A DNA stretch of 64,000 nt from the NCBI RefSeq assembly GCF_003265995.1, contig NZ_MVJN01000006.1:1-64000 (forward strand), read 5' to 3'. This stretch comes from Legionella quinlivanii. Its GTDB lineage: Bacteria > Pseudomonadota > Gammaproteobacteria > Legionellales > Legionellaceae. Position numbers and translations under genes: made by a program. Below are positions 45,123 to 54,324 of this stretch, one piece after another. The notes beneath the pieces were generated by a model. That model was not told where the DNA came from. It saw nothing but the letters and a program-made list of their open reading frames with translations, and did no database searches. Position 1 is the first letter of the stretch; the number at the start of each line of letters is the position of its first letter.

Positions 45123-46850
45123 ATGTCTAACAAATCCCCTTTACCTGATTTTGGATTCACCAGCGTCAAAGGAATGGAACAAGCTTATGTTATTCCCATG
45201 ATTAATTTAATTCTTCAGGAGGGAGATATTAAGCTTAGTGCCAATGATAATGGGATATGTAATGGCTTGGCGGCGGTTTATGTCCAATATGCTCTCGAAG
45301 GAAAATCCAGCCAGTTTGCAAAAATTTTAGATGCTATAAATCGTAAGGGGGAGTTATTAGCTCAAAAGACAGATCCTGAATCTATCCAAAATCAGACTGT
45401 TAGCGACAGCGAGATAAACAAGTTTATACAGGAAGTATTAAATGCCTATCTGCCCCAGGAGTTCAATAAAAAACTAAGCCAGGAGGATGCGGTACTCAAT
45501 CTGAAAGTGCCAGTTGCCCAGCCTGCACCCGGTCCTGACGGAGATGTCACGACTGTCAACGTGCCAATGAAGCTACAGCGCGTTTATAATATCGGGCTGG
45601 TCGCTGAGCGCGGTGACTGGAGAAATATCTTTAACAGAATGAGAGTTCCTGATACTGCCTGGACAGTTAGAACCCCAACACATGCAATCGCTGTATCTGT
45701 CAATAAAGAGGGAAATTTCGAAGTCTATGATCCGAATAATAACAAGATTCGTGTGTTTAAAGATGGCGACAAAGTAAATGCTGCAAGCAAGTTAGCTAAC
45801 TTTTTATCCCGAGAAGCGTTTGCAACAGAACAAGGCCCTCTGGAAACAATCCCTCTGACTATTAATGTGATGGCACATCCTGAATCAACCATTGCCCCTG
45901 ATAGCTTTCCCGATAAAGAAAACTTTATTATCAAGAATATTATTAAAAATAATCCTGAGCGTGCTAATGCTTCTGCCGACGTTGGCGATAATGTTCATTT
46001 TAACCAATTGACGATGGCTGCCATTCAGGACGATAAGGACTTAATAGAGGCCTGGTTCAGAAATGGAGCAAGCGATTCACGTATGGCTCTGAAAATGGCT
46101 GCTCGTGACAATAAACTGGAAGCGATGACGATATTGCTAGACGAGCAATATCGAAATTTTTTAAATGATGCCGATGGCGATCCCAGTGTTGCATATCTGG
46201 CTGCCAGTAAAATAGCTCTGCAGGCAGGCCGACTCGAGGCTTTTGAAAAACTCCTTGCCGATGATTTCGTACGCGACACGCTTGATAAACATGTACAGAA
46301 TGAGCAACATGGAAAAGTTTATCAGCTTTTTCTGCTAAAAGGTGCCGCTGCGTCTCGAAACCCTGAGTGCGTCAAAGCGGTTGTTAATTACTTAAATCAA
46401 TCAGTACCCAACCTGAATCTGGCTGCTTTAATCAAGTCAGAAGATGTACTACAGATCGCCAGAAATGCAGATGACAAGCGATGTCTCAATATTCTGATGG
46501 CTTTAGCTGAAAAACCCCTGGCAGCTCATGATGCAGATAATGATTACACCTCCTCAGAGGACATACATTACCCTCAAAACGAAGAAGAAACGAAACAGTA
46601 TGTTAGTCGGCTGCCCAGCTTTACAGAGCTTTTAAGCAGGCTATGGAATTGGATAAAAAGCGGATTTACTTCGGCAAAATCAGAGCAGAGTAAAATTGCT
46701 GAGCAAGACGAAGCGATGAAGCCTTTAATTGCTACCACCCAGCATTATAAAAGCAGGGCCCGGGAGATACGCGAAGAAAATAGTAGTCCTGAGGCAGACA
46801 GTACTAATGATGAAGAATTATCTACTCAAAACAGCCACAGCATGACCTGA
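45123..46850 (+). CDS. YopT-like cysteine protease/ankyrin effector candidate
   Basis: 575 residues, no signal peptide. Residues ~40-205 show a Cys-His-Asp layout like that of clan CA family C58 (YopT) enzymes: Cys46 in NGICNGLAAVYVQYA, His187 in THAIAVSV, Asp203 in FEVYDPNN. Their neighbouring residues fit the family pattern of a helix after Cys and strands around His and Asp. Residues ~300-470 are ankyrin-like helical pairs (LTMAAIQDDKDLIEAWFRNG, MALKMAARDNKLEAMTILL). The tail (~540-575) is acidic and Ser-rich (EIREENSSPEADS...), as in many Dot/Icm substrates. The predicted role is a host-directed protease or related enzyme with an ankyrin targeting module. This rests on motifs alone. The gene stands by itself. 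Confidence 0.75.
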   Translation: MSNKSPLPDFGFTSVKGMEQAYVIPMINLILQEGDIKLSANDNGICNGLAAVYVQYALEGKSSQFAKILDAINRKGELLAQKTDPESIQNQTVSDSEINKFIQEVLNAYLPQEFNKKLSQEDAVLNLKVPVAQPAPGPDGDVTTVNVPMKLQRVYNIGLVAERGDWRNIFNRMRVPDTAWTVRTPTHAIAVSVNKEGNFEVYDPNNNKIRVFKDGDKVNAASKLANFLSREAFATEQGPLETIPLTINVMAHPESTIAPDSFPDKENFIIKNIIKNNPERANASADVGDNVHFNQLTMAAIQDDKDLIEAWFRNGASDSRMALKMAARDNKLEAMTILLDEQYRNFLNDADGDPSVAYLAASKIALQAGRLEAFEKLLADDFVRDTLDKHVQNEQHGKVYQLFLLKGAAASRNPECVKAVVNYLNQSVPNLNLAALIKSEDVLQIARNADDKRCLNILMALAEKPLAAHDADNDYTSSEDIHYPQNEEETKQYVSRLPSFTELLSRLWNWIKSGFTSAKSEQSKIAEQDEAMKPLIATTQHYKSRAREIREENSSPEADSTNDEELSTQNSHSMT

Positions 46851-46979
46851 GTAATGTTTAATGCTTTAACCCCTAAGTCCCTCGGCCGAGGACCTGGGTA
46901 AATATCTTAAATAAGTGCCTTGGGCCAGGGGTCACTGCCATTAAGTTATGCTCAGTTGTATATAAGCTGTCCTCCCCGC

Positions 46980-47202
46980 TGAGGAATGCCCTCATTTTTT
47001 ATATAGTCAGCGGATGGCTTAACAATTACTCAAACAGGTCTATTATCGTGTCGTTCCCGCGTAGGCGGGAATCTATTTCTCAAGGTAATTCCTAACTTTG
47101 TTTGCAAGATGGATTTCCGCCTACGCGGAAACGACACTTTTAAGTCATTTTGACCTGATAAGATACGTACTTTTTGAATGAAAAAATGAGGGGATTCCTC
47201 AG
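46980..47202. mobile_element. MITE-like element inserted in a repeat
   Basis: A 223-bp element with inverted ends TGAGGAATGCCCTCATTTTTT and (reverse strand) CTGAGGAATCCCCTCATTTTTT. It is flanked on both sides by CCCGC (46975-46979 and 47203-47207), a likely 5-bp target duplication made from the host repeat. It has no coding capacity, so it would depend on a transposase elsewhere. Confidence 0.75.
47048..47137. repeat. Inner palindrome within the MITE-like element
   Basis: GTGTCGTTCCCGCGTAGGCG near 47048 mirrors CGCCTACGCGGAAACGACAC ending at 47137. It resembles the CCCGCG..GGCGGGAATC arms of family A but with distinct sequence, and sits inside the insertion, giving a three-layer nest. Confidence 0.7.
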
Positions 47203-47324
47203 CCCGCGAAGGCGGGGATCCATCTCTAAGCTCGCTATAATGCCAATTGAGGAATGGATTCCCGCCTTCGCGGGAAAGACAAAATTTCCTTAACTTAAGG
47301 GCAGTGGGGCCAGGGATATTGTTT

Positions 47325-48104
47325 TTAGATTAATTTGAAACAGCGTTTAAAGTTCTCAGTAGTAATGTTAGCAACCTCTGCATAATCCATCTGTCTTAAA
47401 TCGGCAACTGCCTGAGCTACATATTTAACCAGCGCGGGGTGGTTTTGTTTTCCTCTGAAGGGAACAGGCGCAAGATACGGGGAATCAGTTTCAATTAATA
47501 AACGATCCAATGGCACTTTTCGAGCAACATCGTGCAAAACGGCTGCATTCTTAAAGCTGACAATTCCAGACATTGAAATATAAAAGTTCATATCGAGAGC
47601 CTGTTTGGCGATATCCCAGGTTTCTGAAAAGCAATGCATTACCCCGCCAATGGCGTCCGCATTTTCTTCTTTCATCACTCGAAGTGTATCCTCGGCTGCC
47701 TGACGGGTATGAATAATCAGAGGTTTATTTGACTGAATCGCTGCCCGAATATGCTCGCGAAACCGGGAGCGTTGTAAATCAAGCCCATCTTCAGTCTCGG
47801 TTCGATAATAGTCAAGTCCGGTTTCCCCGATGGCAATACAGGCGGGATGGCTTGCCATTTGTATTAGCAATGGGGCATCAGGCTCCTTCTCAATCAGGCT
47901 ATTGGGATGCAGGCCAACGGAAATACTCACCTGATTATATCGCCTGGAGATAGCGCACAAAGTATCATAATCAGACAAATCGACGCAGACACAGAGAAAG
48001 TGCTGGACATCATTATCCTCTGCTTGCTGGATGACGTTATCCAGATTATTGTCAAATTCGGTTAAATCGATAAAGTTTAAATGGCAGTGGGAGTCAATCA
48101 GCAT
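47325..48104 (-). CDS. tatD: TatD-family metal-dependent deoxyribonuclease
   Basis: 259 residues. It has the TIM-barrel metal site DSHCHLNF (H6, H8), ETGLDYYR with the bridging Glu, PLIIHTRQ, MHCFSET and the terminal ETDSPYLAPVPFRG. TatD-type enzymes such as YcfH cut DNA 3'-5' and act in oxidative repair. Of the E. coli paralogues the position after holB matches ycfH. It is the last gene of the fatty-acid/replication block, 4 nt downstream of pilZ. Confidence 0.92.
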   Translation of the reverse strand: MLIDSHCHLNFIDLTEFDNNLDNVIQQAEDNDVQHFLCVCVDLSDYDTLCAISRRYNQVSISVGLHPNSLIEKEPDAPLLIQMASHPACIAIGETGLDYYRTETEDGLDLQRSRFREHIRAAIQSNKPLIIHTRQAAEDTLRVMKEENADAIGGVMHCFSETWDIAKQALDMNFYISMSGIVSFKNAAVLHDVARKVPLDRLLIETDSPYLAPVPFRGKQNHPALVKYVAQAVADLRQMDYAEVANITTENFKRCFKLI

Positions 48105-48108
48105 AACA

Positions 48109-48450
48109 TTACATCGTATCAGTCATTTGAGATGATTTTAGCATGCCAGCAAGGTGAGTTTCTATTTTATTCGCAAAATTACGGGCGTCAGGATCAATAA
48201 ATTGAAGCCCCAGGCCCGGCGGTTTGCTGCCTTGTGAACCTCGGGGAGTGATCCAGACTACCCGTGCCGTTACACGATAGGTTTGTGTCTCATTAGGCAA
48301 GTTAACCAATAACACGACTTTGGTGTCTATAGCATAAGACTGTAAGGTTCTTACAAACAGGCCGCCATTTTTTAAAAATGGCATATAAGCCATATATAAT
48401 GCACTTTCGGAAGGATAAGCACAGTTAATTACTGGAACTTCCTCGCTCAT
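48109..48450 (-). CDS. pilZ: PilZ-domain type IV pilus assembly protein
   Basis: 113 residues. It has a PilZ beta-barrel (residues ~10-95), with the strands GGLFVRT and VVLLVNLPNE and the end GLGLQFID. The RxxxR and D/NxSxxG residues that bind c-di-GMP in typical PilZ domains are not evident, as in the Pseudomonas PilZ protein, which works in pilus assembly with PilB and FimX without binding the nucleotide. The gene order tmk-holB-pilZ-tatD is the same as in Pseudomonas, which supports the name. It overlaps the 3' end of holB by 26 bp. Confidence 0.85.
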   Translation of the reverse strand: MSEEVPVINCAYPSESALYMAYMPFLKNGGLFVRTLQSYAIDTKVVLLVNLPNETQTYRVTARVVWITPRGSQGSKPPGLGLQFIDPDARNFANKIETHLAGMLKSSQMTDTM

Positions 48451-49375
48451 TTTTGCATCCCTGTTTTGTCATAATTAATAGATTTTCCAACGCCAGCAGC
48501 GGGTTCACATTCATATTATGGTTCAAATTCCTGGTAATAGCATTTATTTTATCCAAAACCATGAATAATGAAAACAAGTGAAAGCCTGAGGCGAGTTGGC
48601 CAAGAGCTTGAGAGTTAACATGGCCTGGAAGCTGTTTCAGCAGTTTAGCCTCGATCATTTCTGAGCATATTAAATACAGGATCCAGGTTAATTCTACTAA
48701 AGGATAAACCGCCCATTTTGCGGCAAGCTCACAGGCTGAGTATTGGTTATTACTTAACTTCAGCAAGTCCTCAATAATTTTCGGCAAATCGGCGGCAAGT
48801 TTTCCGCGTTCGCTCTCCGGATTATAACAAGAAGCCAGGCTTAAATGACCTTCAGATTCAAACCTGTCTGTAAATCGCCATAATTGGCATCGGCTGATGA
48901 TGGTCGGGAGCAGCGTACCCATCTGCTCGGCCAATAAGATGAAATAGACATTGGCAGGCGGCTCTTCGAGGATTTTTAATAAAGCATTGGCTGCAAATTG
49001 ATTCATTTTCTCTGCAGCATAGACTATAACTACACGCGTATACCCTAATTGAGGGCTGGTATAAACACTGGACTGTAAGTCCCGGATTTGCTCAATCTTA
49101 ATCCCTGCCCCCGCTTTTTCAGGCATAATCAGCTGAAGATCGGGATGCTCTTTACTGTTTGCCAGAGTGCAGGATTGGCAGTGCTCAATATCTGAATGCA
49201 GAGAGGAACATAAAATACTTCGAGCTATTTGCAGTGAAAACAGCTCCAGCGACAAATGCGCGGCTCCTACCAGCATCAAAGAATGACTGAGCTTGCCTTT
49301 TCGTGCCATCTCAACAAAATGCTGCCAGTGTTGGTAATGAGCGCGTATTAAATGCGCCGGTTCAGACAAATTCAC
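48425..49375 (-). CDS. holB: DNA polymerase III delta prime subunit
   Basis: 316 residues from the GTG at 49375, chosen because GGGAG lies 5 nt upstream; the longer frame to 49441 would overlap tmk. Delta prime belongs to the clamp loader, which opens the sliding clamp for loading on DNA. Visible are SLMLVGA (a degenerate P-loop), the four-Cys zinc module CSSLHSDIEHCQSC, ALLKILEEPPANVYFILLAE and the SRC motif at IISRCQLW. It is translated just after tmk and overlaps pilZ downstream. Confidence 0.92.
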   Translation of the reverse strand: MNLSEPAHLIRAHYQHWQHFVEMARKGKLSHSLMLVGAAHLSLELFSLQIARSILCSSLHSDIEHCQSCTLANSKEHPDLQLIMPEKAGAGIKIEQIRDLQSSVYTSPQLGYTRVVIVYAAEKMNQFAANALLKILEEPPANVYFILLAEQMGTLLPTIISRCQLWRFTDRFESEGHLSLASCYNPESERGKLAADLPKIIEDLLKLSNNQYSACELAAKWAVYPLVELTWILYLICSEMIEAKLLKQLPGHVNSQALGQLASGFHLFSLFMVLDKINAITRNLNHNMNVNPLLALENLLIMTKQGCKNERGSSSN

Positions 49376-49391
49376 CACAGCTCCCAAACTA

Positions 49392-50018
49392 TCAATTAAA
49401 AAATGCTTCCAGACTGGAGATAACCTGCTCCTGAACTTCATTTAGGGACAGTTCCGCATCAATAATAACGACCTTTTCCATCGTGCTGATTTTATGATGA
49501 TAAGCTTGATAAACCCGGTTAAAGAAGTCCATAGATTCACGCTCTATACGATCAGCCTCTCCCCTTCCCCTGGTTCGGGCCAGCCCATTCTCGGGTGAAA
49601 TATCAAGAAAAAAAGTCAAATCAGCCTGAATATTATCAAGGCAAAAAGAGGACAGCTGATTAAGAAACTCCATATTGAGTCCACGCCCCCCGCCCTGATA
49701 AGCAAAACTGGATAACTCAAATCGATCGGCAACCACCCAGCCGCCCTTTTTCAGGGTTGGATGTATAAGCTCTTCCAGCAATTGGACTCTGGCTGCATAC
49801 ATTAGTAATAATTCGCTTCGCGCTGCAAGAGTCTCACCAGGATAATTTTCCTTTATGATTTCGCGGATTTTTTCTCCAATACGCGTTCCGCCTGGCTCGC
49901 GGGTAAGAATGACTGAATCAATTCTTTTTGTCAGAAACTCTTTAATGGTATGAATGACAGTTGATTTACCTGCGCCCTCCATCCCTTCAACGACAATAAA
50001 TTTGCCTTTTGACGTCAT
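49392..50018 (-). CDS. tmk: Thymidylate kinase
   Basis: 208 residues. P-loop EGMEGAGKST (11-20), TREPGGTRIGEKIR (dTMP binding), DRFELSSFAYQGGGRG (DRY/H-type motif) and the lid RTRGRGEADRIE. It phosphorylates dTMP to dTDP for dTTP synthesis. Its start overlaps the mltG stop by four bases and holB begins 16 nt after its end. Confidence 0.95.
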   Translation of the reverse strand: MTSKGKFIVVEGMEGAGKSTVIHTIKEFLTKRIDSVILTREPGGTRIGEKIREIIKENYPGETLAARSELLLMYAARVQLLEELIHPTLKKGGWVVADRFELSSFAYQGGGRGLNMEFLNQLSSFCLDNIQADLTFFLDISPENGLARTRGRGEADRIERESMDFFNRVYQAYHHKISTMEKVVIIDAELSLNEVQEQVISSLEAFFN

Positions 50019-51013
50019 TCATGCCCCTTAATCAGATAGCGAAAGATAGCGCGGCGTTGTTCATCATAATTAGTGGAAAAGTAATGCGAGCCATCACCTT
50101 TAGCCACATAATATAAATAATTGGTTTTCTCGGGCTGGGCCGCAGCGAAGATAGCATTTTTTCCAACCATTGCAATCGGTGTCGGCGGCAATCCCTTGTT
50201 ACGATAGGTGTTATAAGCAGAGTTTATGGCGAGGTCCGCATGGGTTAATTTTCCTTTAAAATCAGAACCCATTGCATAAATAACTGTAGGATCCATCTGC
50301 AGCGGCATATGCTTCTTTAAACGGTTGACAATAACTCCTGATATGATCCCGCGCTCTTCTGCAATAGAGGCTTCCTTCTCCAAAATCGAGGCTACTATAA
50401 GGAGGTCATACGGTTCTTTATAAGGGAGATCTGCAGCCCGCTGCTGCCATGCCTCATTAAGTACCTTAAGGAGATTTTTGTTTGCAAGTTGAATTATTTT
50501 TTTTGCATCACTCCCGGCATTGTAACGATAGGTATCTGCCAGCAATAAGCCTTCCGCTGTTTCATGATTACCAATAATTAGCTTAAAATCATCCGGGCTG
50601 AAGTACAGATAAGGAGTTTGTGTAAACTGCTTTTCAACCTGAGCAAGTGTTGTTCCTTCGATAATTGCCAGGGATTCAATCAATACCTTCCCTTGAATTA
50701 TCTTCTCAAGGAAATCAAGCGCTGAATCGCCGGGTTCGATTTCATAGACTCCTGCCTTAAACTGAGCGGCAATCTTTTTCCATTTAATATAATTCAGCAG
50801 GGTTTGCTCGGACTCAATAAAACCTTGGGTCTTTAGTTGATGTACAATGGCACTGGCAGTGGAGTTAGGTTTGATTTCAATAATGAAGGGTTTGCCATTA
50901 TCAATCATGGCTGAATGTAAATCGTTGTGAATAAAATAAGCTTTATAGCCGAGAAAAATCAAACTACATACCAAAAACAGAACGGCGAATAGCTTGATTA
51001 CCCGGCCAAACAT
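50015..51013 (-). CDS. mltG: Endolytic transglycosylase MltG (YceG)
   Basis: 332 residues. One N-terminal membrane helix (FAVLFLVCSLIFLGYKAYF) is followed by a LysM-like part (~45-105) and the YceG catalytic domain, with the ILEKEASIAEERGIISGVI segment bearing the catalytic Glu and PLQMDPTVIYAMG. It cleaves nascent peptidoglycan strands to set glycan length. The start abuts the fabF stop, and the stop overlaps tmk. In Pseudomonas and E. coli pabC stands between fabF and mltG; here it is missing. Confidence 0.94.
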   Translation of the reverse strand: MFGRVIKLFAVLFLVCSLIFLGYKAYFIHNDLHSAMIDNGKPFIIEIKPNSTASAIVHQLKTQGFIESEQTLLNYIKWKKIAAQFKAGVYEIEPGDSALDFLEKIIQGKVLIESLAIIEGTTLAQVEKQFTQTPYLYFSPDDFKLIIGNHETAEGLLLADTYRYNAGSDAKKIIQLANKNLLKVLNEAWQQRAADLPYKEPYDLLIVASILEKEASIAEERGIISGVIVNRLKKHMPLQMDPTVIYAMGSDFKGKLTHADLAINSAYNTYRNKGLPPTPIAMVGKNAIFAAAQPEKTNYLYYVAKGDGSHYFSTNYDEQRRAIFRYLIKGHE

Positions 51014-52252
51014 TTATACACGCTTGAATAGTAAGGAACCATTAGTCCCGCCGAACCCAAGAGAATTGCTTAACACGTAATCAACTTTTCTCTTTTGCGG
51101 CACATGTGGAACATAATTCAAATCGCAACCCTCATCCGGGTTATCCAGGTTAATAGTGGGCGGTACGATTTGATCCTTAATTGCGAGCACGCTAAATATC
51201 GCTTCAACTGCTCCAGCTGCTCCCAACAGATGACCAGTCATCGATTTTGTAGAGCTAATAGCCAGATCATAGGCATGAGTACCAAATACTCGTTTAACAG
51301 CCTTGGTTTCATTCATATCATTGAGATAGGTCGAAGTTCCATGTGCATTGATGTAATCAACAAGCTCAGGCTCAATCCCTGCATCATGAATAGCCGCTTC
51401 CATTGCTCGAGAGGCTCCATCCGCATCTTCATCAGGCGCTGTAATATGATAGGCATCGCCAGACATGCCAAAGCCAGCAAGTTCGGCATAAATTTTTGCA
51501 CCGCGAGCTTTTGCGTGTTCGTATTCTTCGAGAATGAGAATGCCTGCGCCTTCACCCATAACAAAACCGTCACGGTCCTTATCCCAGGGGCGTGAGGCTT
51601 TTTCTGGCTCTTCATTTCTTTTTGATAAGGAGCGAACAGCAGAAAAACCAGCCAGGCAAAGCGGTGTCGTAGTCATTTCAGCACCACCGCAGATCATTAC
51701 ATCTGCATCGCCATAAGCAATCATTCGCCCTGCCAGACCAATATTATGCGTTCCAGTAGTACAGGCTGTTACGACTGAAATATTAGGGCCTTTAAGGCTA
51801 TGGCGAATTGAAATCTGTCCGGCAACCATGTTAATGATGCCTGCGGGAATAAAGAAAGGGGATACTTTTCTTGGCCCACCGGTTACCAGCTTATCCTGAT
51901 TATTAGTGATTGTCTCAATACCACCAATTCCTGCACCTACAGCCACACCGGTACGAAGGCTTAGCGTCTCATCAATCACTAATCCAGAATCAGCCAGAGC
52001 CTCATCAGCAGCCGCAATTCCGTATTGGGTAAATACATCCATTTTGCGGGCATCTTTCAGCGGCACGTAATCCTCAATGTTAAAATTCTTAACCTTTGCC
52101 CATATTTTGGTGGAGTATTCAGCAGTATCAAAACCTTCAACCAGTCCAACACCGCTTTTACCAGCCAATATATTTTGCCAGGTTTCCTCGACATTAAGTC
52201 CAACAGGGGTAACCATACCCATCCCAGTGACTACAACACGCCGCTTACTCAA
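51014..52252 (-). CDS. fabF: 3-oxoacyl-ACP synthase II
   Basis: 412 residues. The catalytic Cys164 is in [13 protein letters not shown], with the two His of the KAS triad in [11 protein letters not shown] and [10 protein letters not shown]. It condenses malonyl-ACP with acyl-ACP in fatty acid elongation. The start codon is TTG at 52252, with AGGAG 6 nt upstream and the family-typical [13 protein letters not shown]-terminus. It follows acpP by 17 bp. Confidence 0.96.
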   Translation of the reverse strand: MSKRRVVVTGMGMVTPVGLNVEETWQNILAGKSGVGLVEGFDTAEYSTKIWAKVKNFNIEDYVPLKDARKMDVFTQYGIAAADEALADSGLVIDETLSLRTGVAVGAGIGGIETITNNQDKLVTGGPRKVSPFFIPAGIINMVAGQISIRHSLKGPNISVVTACTTGTHNIGLAGRMIAYGDADVMICGGAEMTTTPLCLAGFSAVRSLSKRNEEPEKASRPWDKDRDGFVMGEGAGILILEEYEHAKARGAKIYAELAGFGMSGDAYHITAPDEDADGASRAMEAAIHDAGIEPELVDYINAHGTSTYLNDMNETKAVKRVFGTHAYDLAISSTKSMTGHLLGAAGAVEAIFSVLAIKDQIVPPTINLDNPDEGCDLNYVPHVPQKRKVDYVLSNSLGFGGTNGSLLFKRV

Positions 52253-52269
52253 TGAATACTCCTCAATTA

Positions 52270-52518
52270 TCAGGCTTCTTCTTTATTCAGGTTTGATTCA
52301 ATATAATCAATGGCTTCCTGAATAGTAGTAATTTTCTCTGCTTTCTCATCAGGAATCTCAGTCTCAAATTCCTCTTCCAAAGCCATAACGAGTTCAACAG
52401 TGTCTAATGAATCAGCACCCAGATCATCAACGAAAGAAGCATTGTTTTTCAACTCTTCTTCTTTAACGCCTAATTGTTCGACAACAATTTTACGAACCCG
52501 CTCTTCAACTGTACTCAT
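52270..52518 (-). CDS. acpP: Acyl carrier protein
   Basis: 82 residues, acidic, four-helix. Ser37 in [14 protein letters not shown] carries the phosphopantetheine arm. It shuttles acyl intermediates between the fab enzymes encoded on both sides. AGGAAA lies upstream of the ATG. The spacing to fabG is 71 bp, the widest gap in this part of the cluster, and might hold an internal promoter; E. coli also has one at acpP. Confidence 0.97.
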   Translation of the reverse strand: MSTVEERVRKIVVEQLGVKEEELKNNASFVDDLGADSLDTVELVMALEEEFETEIPDEKAEKITTIQEAIDYIESNLNKEEA

Positions 52519-52589
52519 AACTAGTGTTTCCTCTTTGTTAAAAAAATTTATGAAGGTAGTTTATTCAATTCTTGCAAGAACGCAAGAAA

Positions 52590-53336
52590 TTAATCCATGT
52601 ACATTCCACCATTCACGTGAATAGTCTCTCCAGTGATATATTTGGCGCAATCAGAGGCCAGAAAAGCGACTGTTTGAGCAATATCATCAACAGAACCCAG
52701 ACGTTTCATGGGTATTCTTTTCAGCATTTCATCTTTAACCATATCTGGCAGGATGCTGGTCATATCGGTATCAATAAAACCAGGGGCCACCACATTTACT
52801 GTGATACCCCGGCTTGCCATCTCCTGAGCAAGTGATTTACTGAATCCAACAATTCCTGCTTTGGCAGCAGTGTAATTAGTCTGTCCTGAGTTGCCGCTGG
52901 CCCCTACCACTGAGCCTATAGTGATAATACGACCCCAACGCGCCCGAAACATCGGCTTGATACAAGCCTTGCTCATGCGAAATACAGCAGTTAAATTCGT
53001 TTCGATAACTTTAAGCCACTCCTCATCGTCCATGCGAAGTAACAGATTATCGCAAGTGATCCCGGCGTTATTCACCAGAATTCCAGGCAGTTTTTCCTGA
53101 TCAGAAAGCTGCGACATTAAATGCTCAATGGCGTCCTTATTGGTAACGTCCAAAGCGGCACCCTCGCCAGAAAGGCCTTCCTGTTTGAAGTAGTCGGAAA
53201 TAGTCTGGCTGCCGCTTTCAGTCGTTGCGGTACCTATAACATAAGCCCCTTGCCTGGCTAATGTTTTTGAAATGGCCATGCCAATACCACGTGTCGCACC
53301 GGTAACCAATGCAATTTTACCCTGAAGATTTATCAT
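52590..53336 (-). CDS. fabG: 3-oxoacyl-ACP reductase
   Basis: 248 residues, short-chain dehydrogenase. NADPH-binding GATRGIG (13-19), NNAGIT, the catalytic Ser in GSVVGASG and Tyr/Lys in YTAAKAG. It reduces 3-oxoacyl-ACP to 3-hydroxyacyl-ACP. A CGGAGC Shine-Dalgarno precedes the ATG. fabD ends 13 bp upstream. Confidence 0.96.
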   Translation of the reverse strand: MINLQGKIALVTGATRGIGMAISKTLARQGAYVIGTATTESGSQTISDYFKQEGLSGEGAALDVTNKDAIEHLMSQLSDQEKLPGILVNNAGITCDNLLLRMDDEEWLKVIETNLTAVFRMSKACIKPMFRARWGRIITIGSVVGASGNSGQTNYTAAKAGIVGFSKSLAQEMASRGITVNVVAPGFIDTDMTSILPDMVKDEMLKRIPMKRLGSVDDIAQTVAFLASDCAKYITGETIHVNGGMYMD

Positions 53337-53349
53337 TCCAAGCTCCGAA

Positions 53350-54303
53350 TTAATAACTTTCGCTCATTTCCCATTGCGACAAAACCGCTTCCATCGAATC
53401 ATTGTCATGAACACAAGCGGCAGATAATGAACGGTCAATTCGCTTGACCAGGCCAGACAATACTCTGCCTGGTCCGCATTCGATGATATGCTCCACTCCA
53501 TTGGCTCTGAATAATTGTATAGTCTCTACCCAACGAACAGGACGGTATAACTGCTCTTTCAAGAGCGTTCTCATTTGCTGGATAGATTGATAAACAGCAA
53601 GATTCACATTACTGACCACAGCAAAATCCGGCAGCCTGAAATCAGCAGCATTCAAATCACTCTCAAACGCGCTTGCGGCGTCTTTTAATAAATCGCAATG
53701 ACAGGGGACACTAACAGGAATAAGCTTTGCAAGCCTGGCGCCGGCTTCTTCCGCATTTCTAATAGCATTTTCTACGGCAGCGCTATGACCCGCAATAACC
53801 ACCTGACCTATCGCATTGTAATTGGCAGGGCTCACTTTAAACTGTGAGTCACTTGATTGTTCACATAGCTCCACAACCTGCTCGTCAGTTAAGCCAACAA
53901 TAGCAGCCATAGCGCCCAAACCCATTGGTACTGTTTGTTGCATTAACTGACCGCGCTTTTCAACCAGTTTTGCTGCTGTTTGAAGAGTTAGCGCATTAGC
54001 GCAAACCAAAGCGGCATACTCACCGAGACTATGCCCTGCCATAAATCTTGGACGTGGTAAATCCTGTTGTTTTAATGCTCTGAAAACAGCAACATCCGCT
54101 GTCAGCATTGCGACCTGCGTGTATTCAGTTTGATTAAGACGGGTTTCCGGACCATTCTGAACCAAATGCCATAGGTCATAACCTAATGCGTCAGATACCT
54201 GATTGAATGTTTTATGAATAACAGGGTAGGCTTCAGCAAGCTCAGCCAGCATACCTACTGATTGAGATCCCTGTCCGGGGAATACAAATGCCAGATTTGC
54301 CAT
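53350..54303 (-). CDS. fabD: Malonyl-CoA:ACP transacylase
   Basis: 317 residues. The nucleophile Ser92 is in AGHSLGEYAALVC, the N-terminal loop is FPGQGSQSVGM, and the catalytic His is in VSVPCHCDLL. It loads malonyl groups onto ACP. It follows fabH by 21 bp. Confidence 0.96.
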   Translation of the reverse strand: MANLAFVFPGQGSQSVGMLAELAEAYPVIHKTFNQVSDALGYDLWHLVQNGPETRLNQTEYTQVAMLTADVAVFRALKQQDLPRPRFMAGHSLGEYAALVCANALTLQTAAKLVEKRGQLMQQTVPMGLGAMAAIVGLTDEQVVELCEQSSDSQFKVSPANYNAIGQVVIAGHSAAVENAIRNAEEAGARLAKLIPVSVPCHCDLLKDAASAFESDLNAADFRLPDFAVVSNVNLAVYQSIQQMRTLLKEQLYRPVRWVETIQLFRANGVEHIIECGPGRVLSGLVKRIDRSLSAACVHDNDSMEAVLSQWEMSESY

Positions 54304-54324
54304 AAAATAAATCTCCAGAATGGA

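Larger units (their letters stand above)
46933..47306. repeat. Family A palindromic repeat split by an insertion
   Basis: Left end CACTGCCATTAAGTTATGC at 46933 and right end TTAACTTAAGGGCAGTG at 47306 are the family A termini. Removing the inserted 223 bp and one 5-bp duplicate leaves 146 bp, against 145 bp for the copy at 33744-33888. It fills most of the 474-bp gap between the convergent C58-ankyrin gene and tatD. Confidence 0.85.

Noticed and set aside
46860-47310. CRISPR array
   Set aside because: The repeated units are inverted and nested, not directly repeated with spacers; no cas gene is present.
51095-51595. 166-codon frame opposite fabF
   Set aside because: Antisense shadow of a highly conserved gene.
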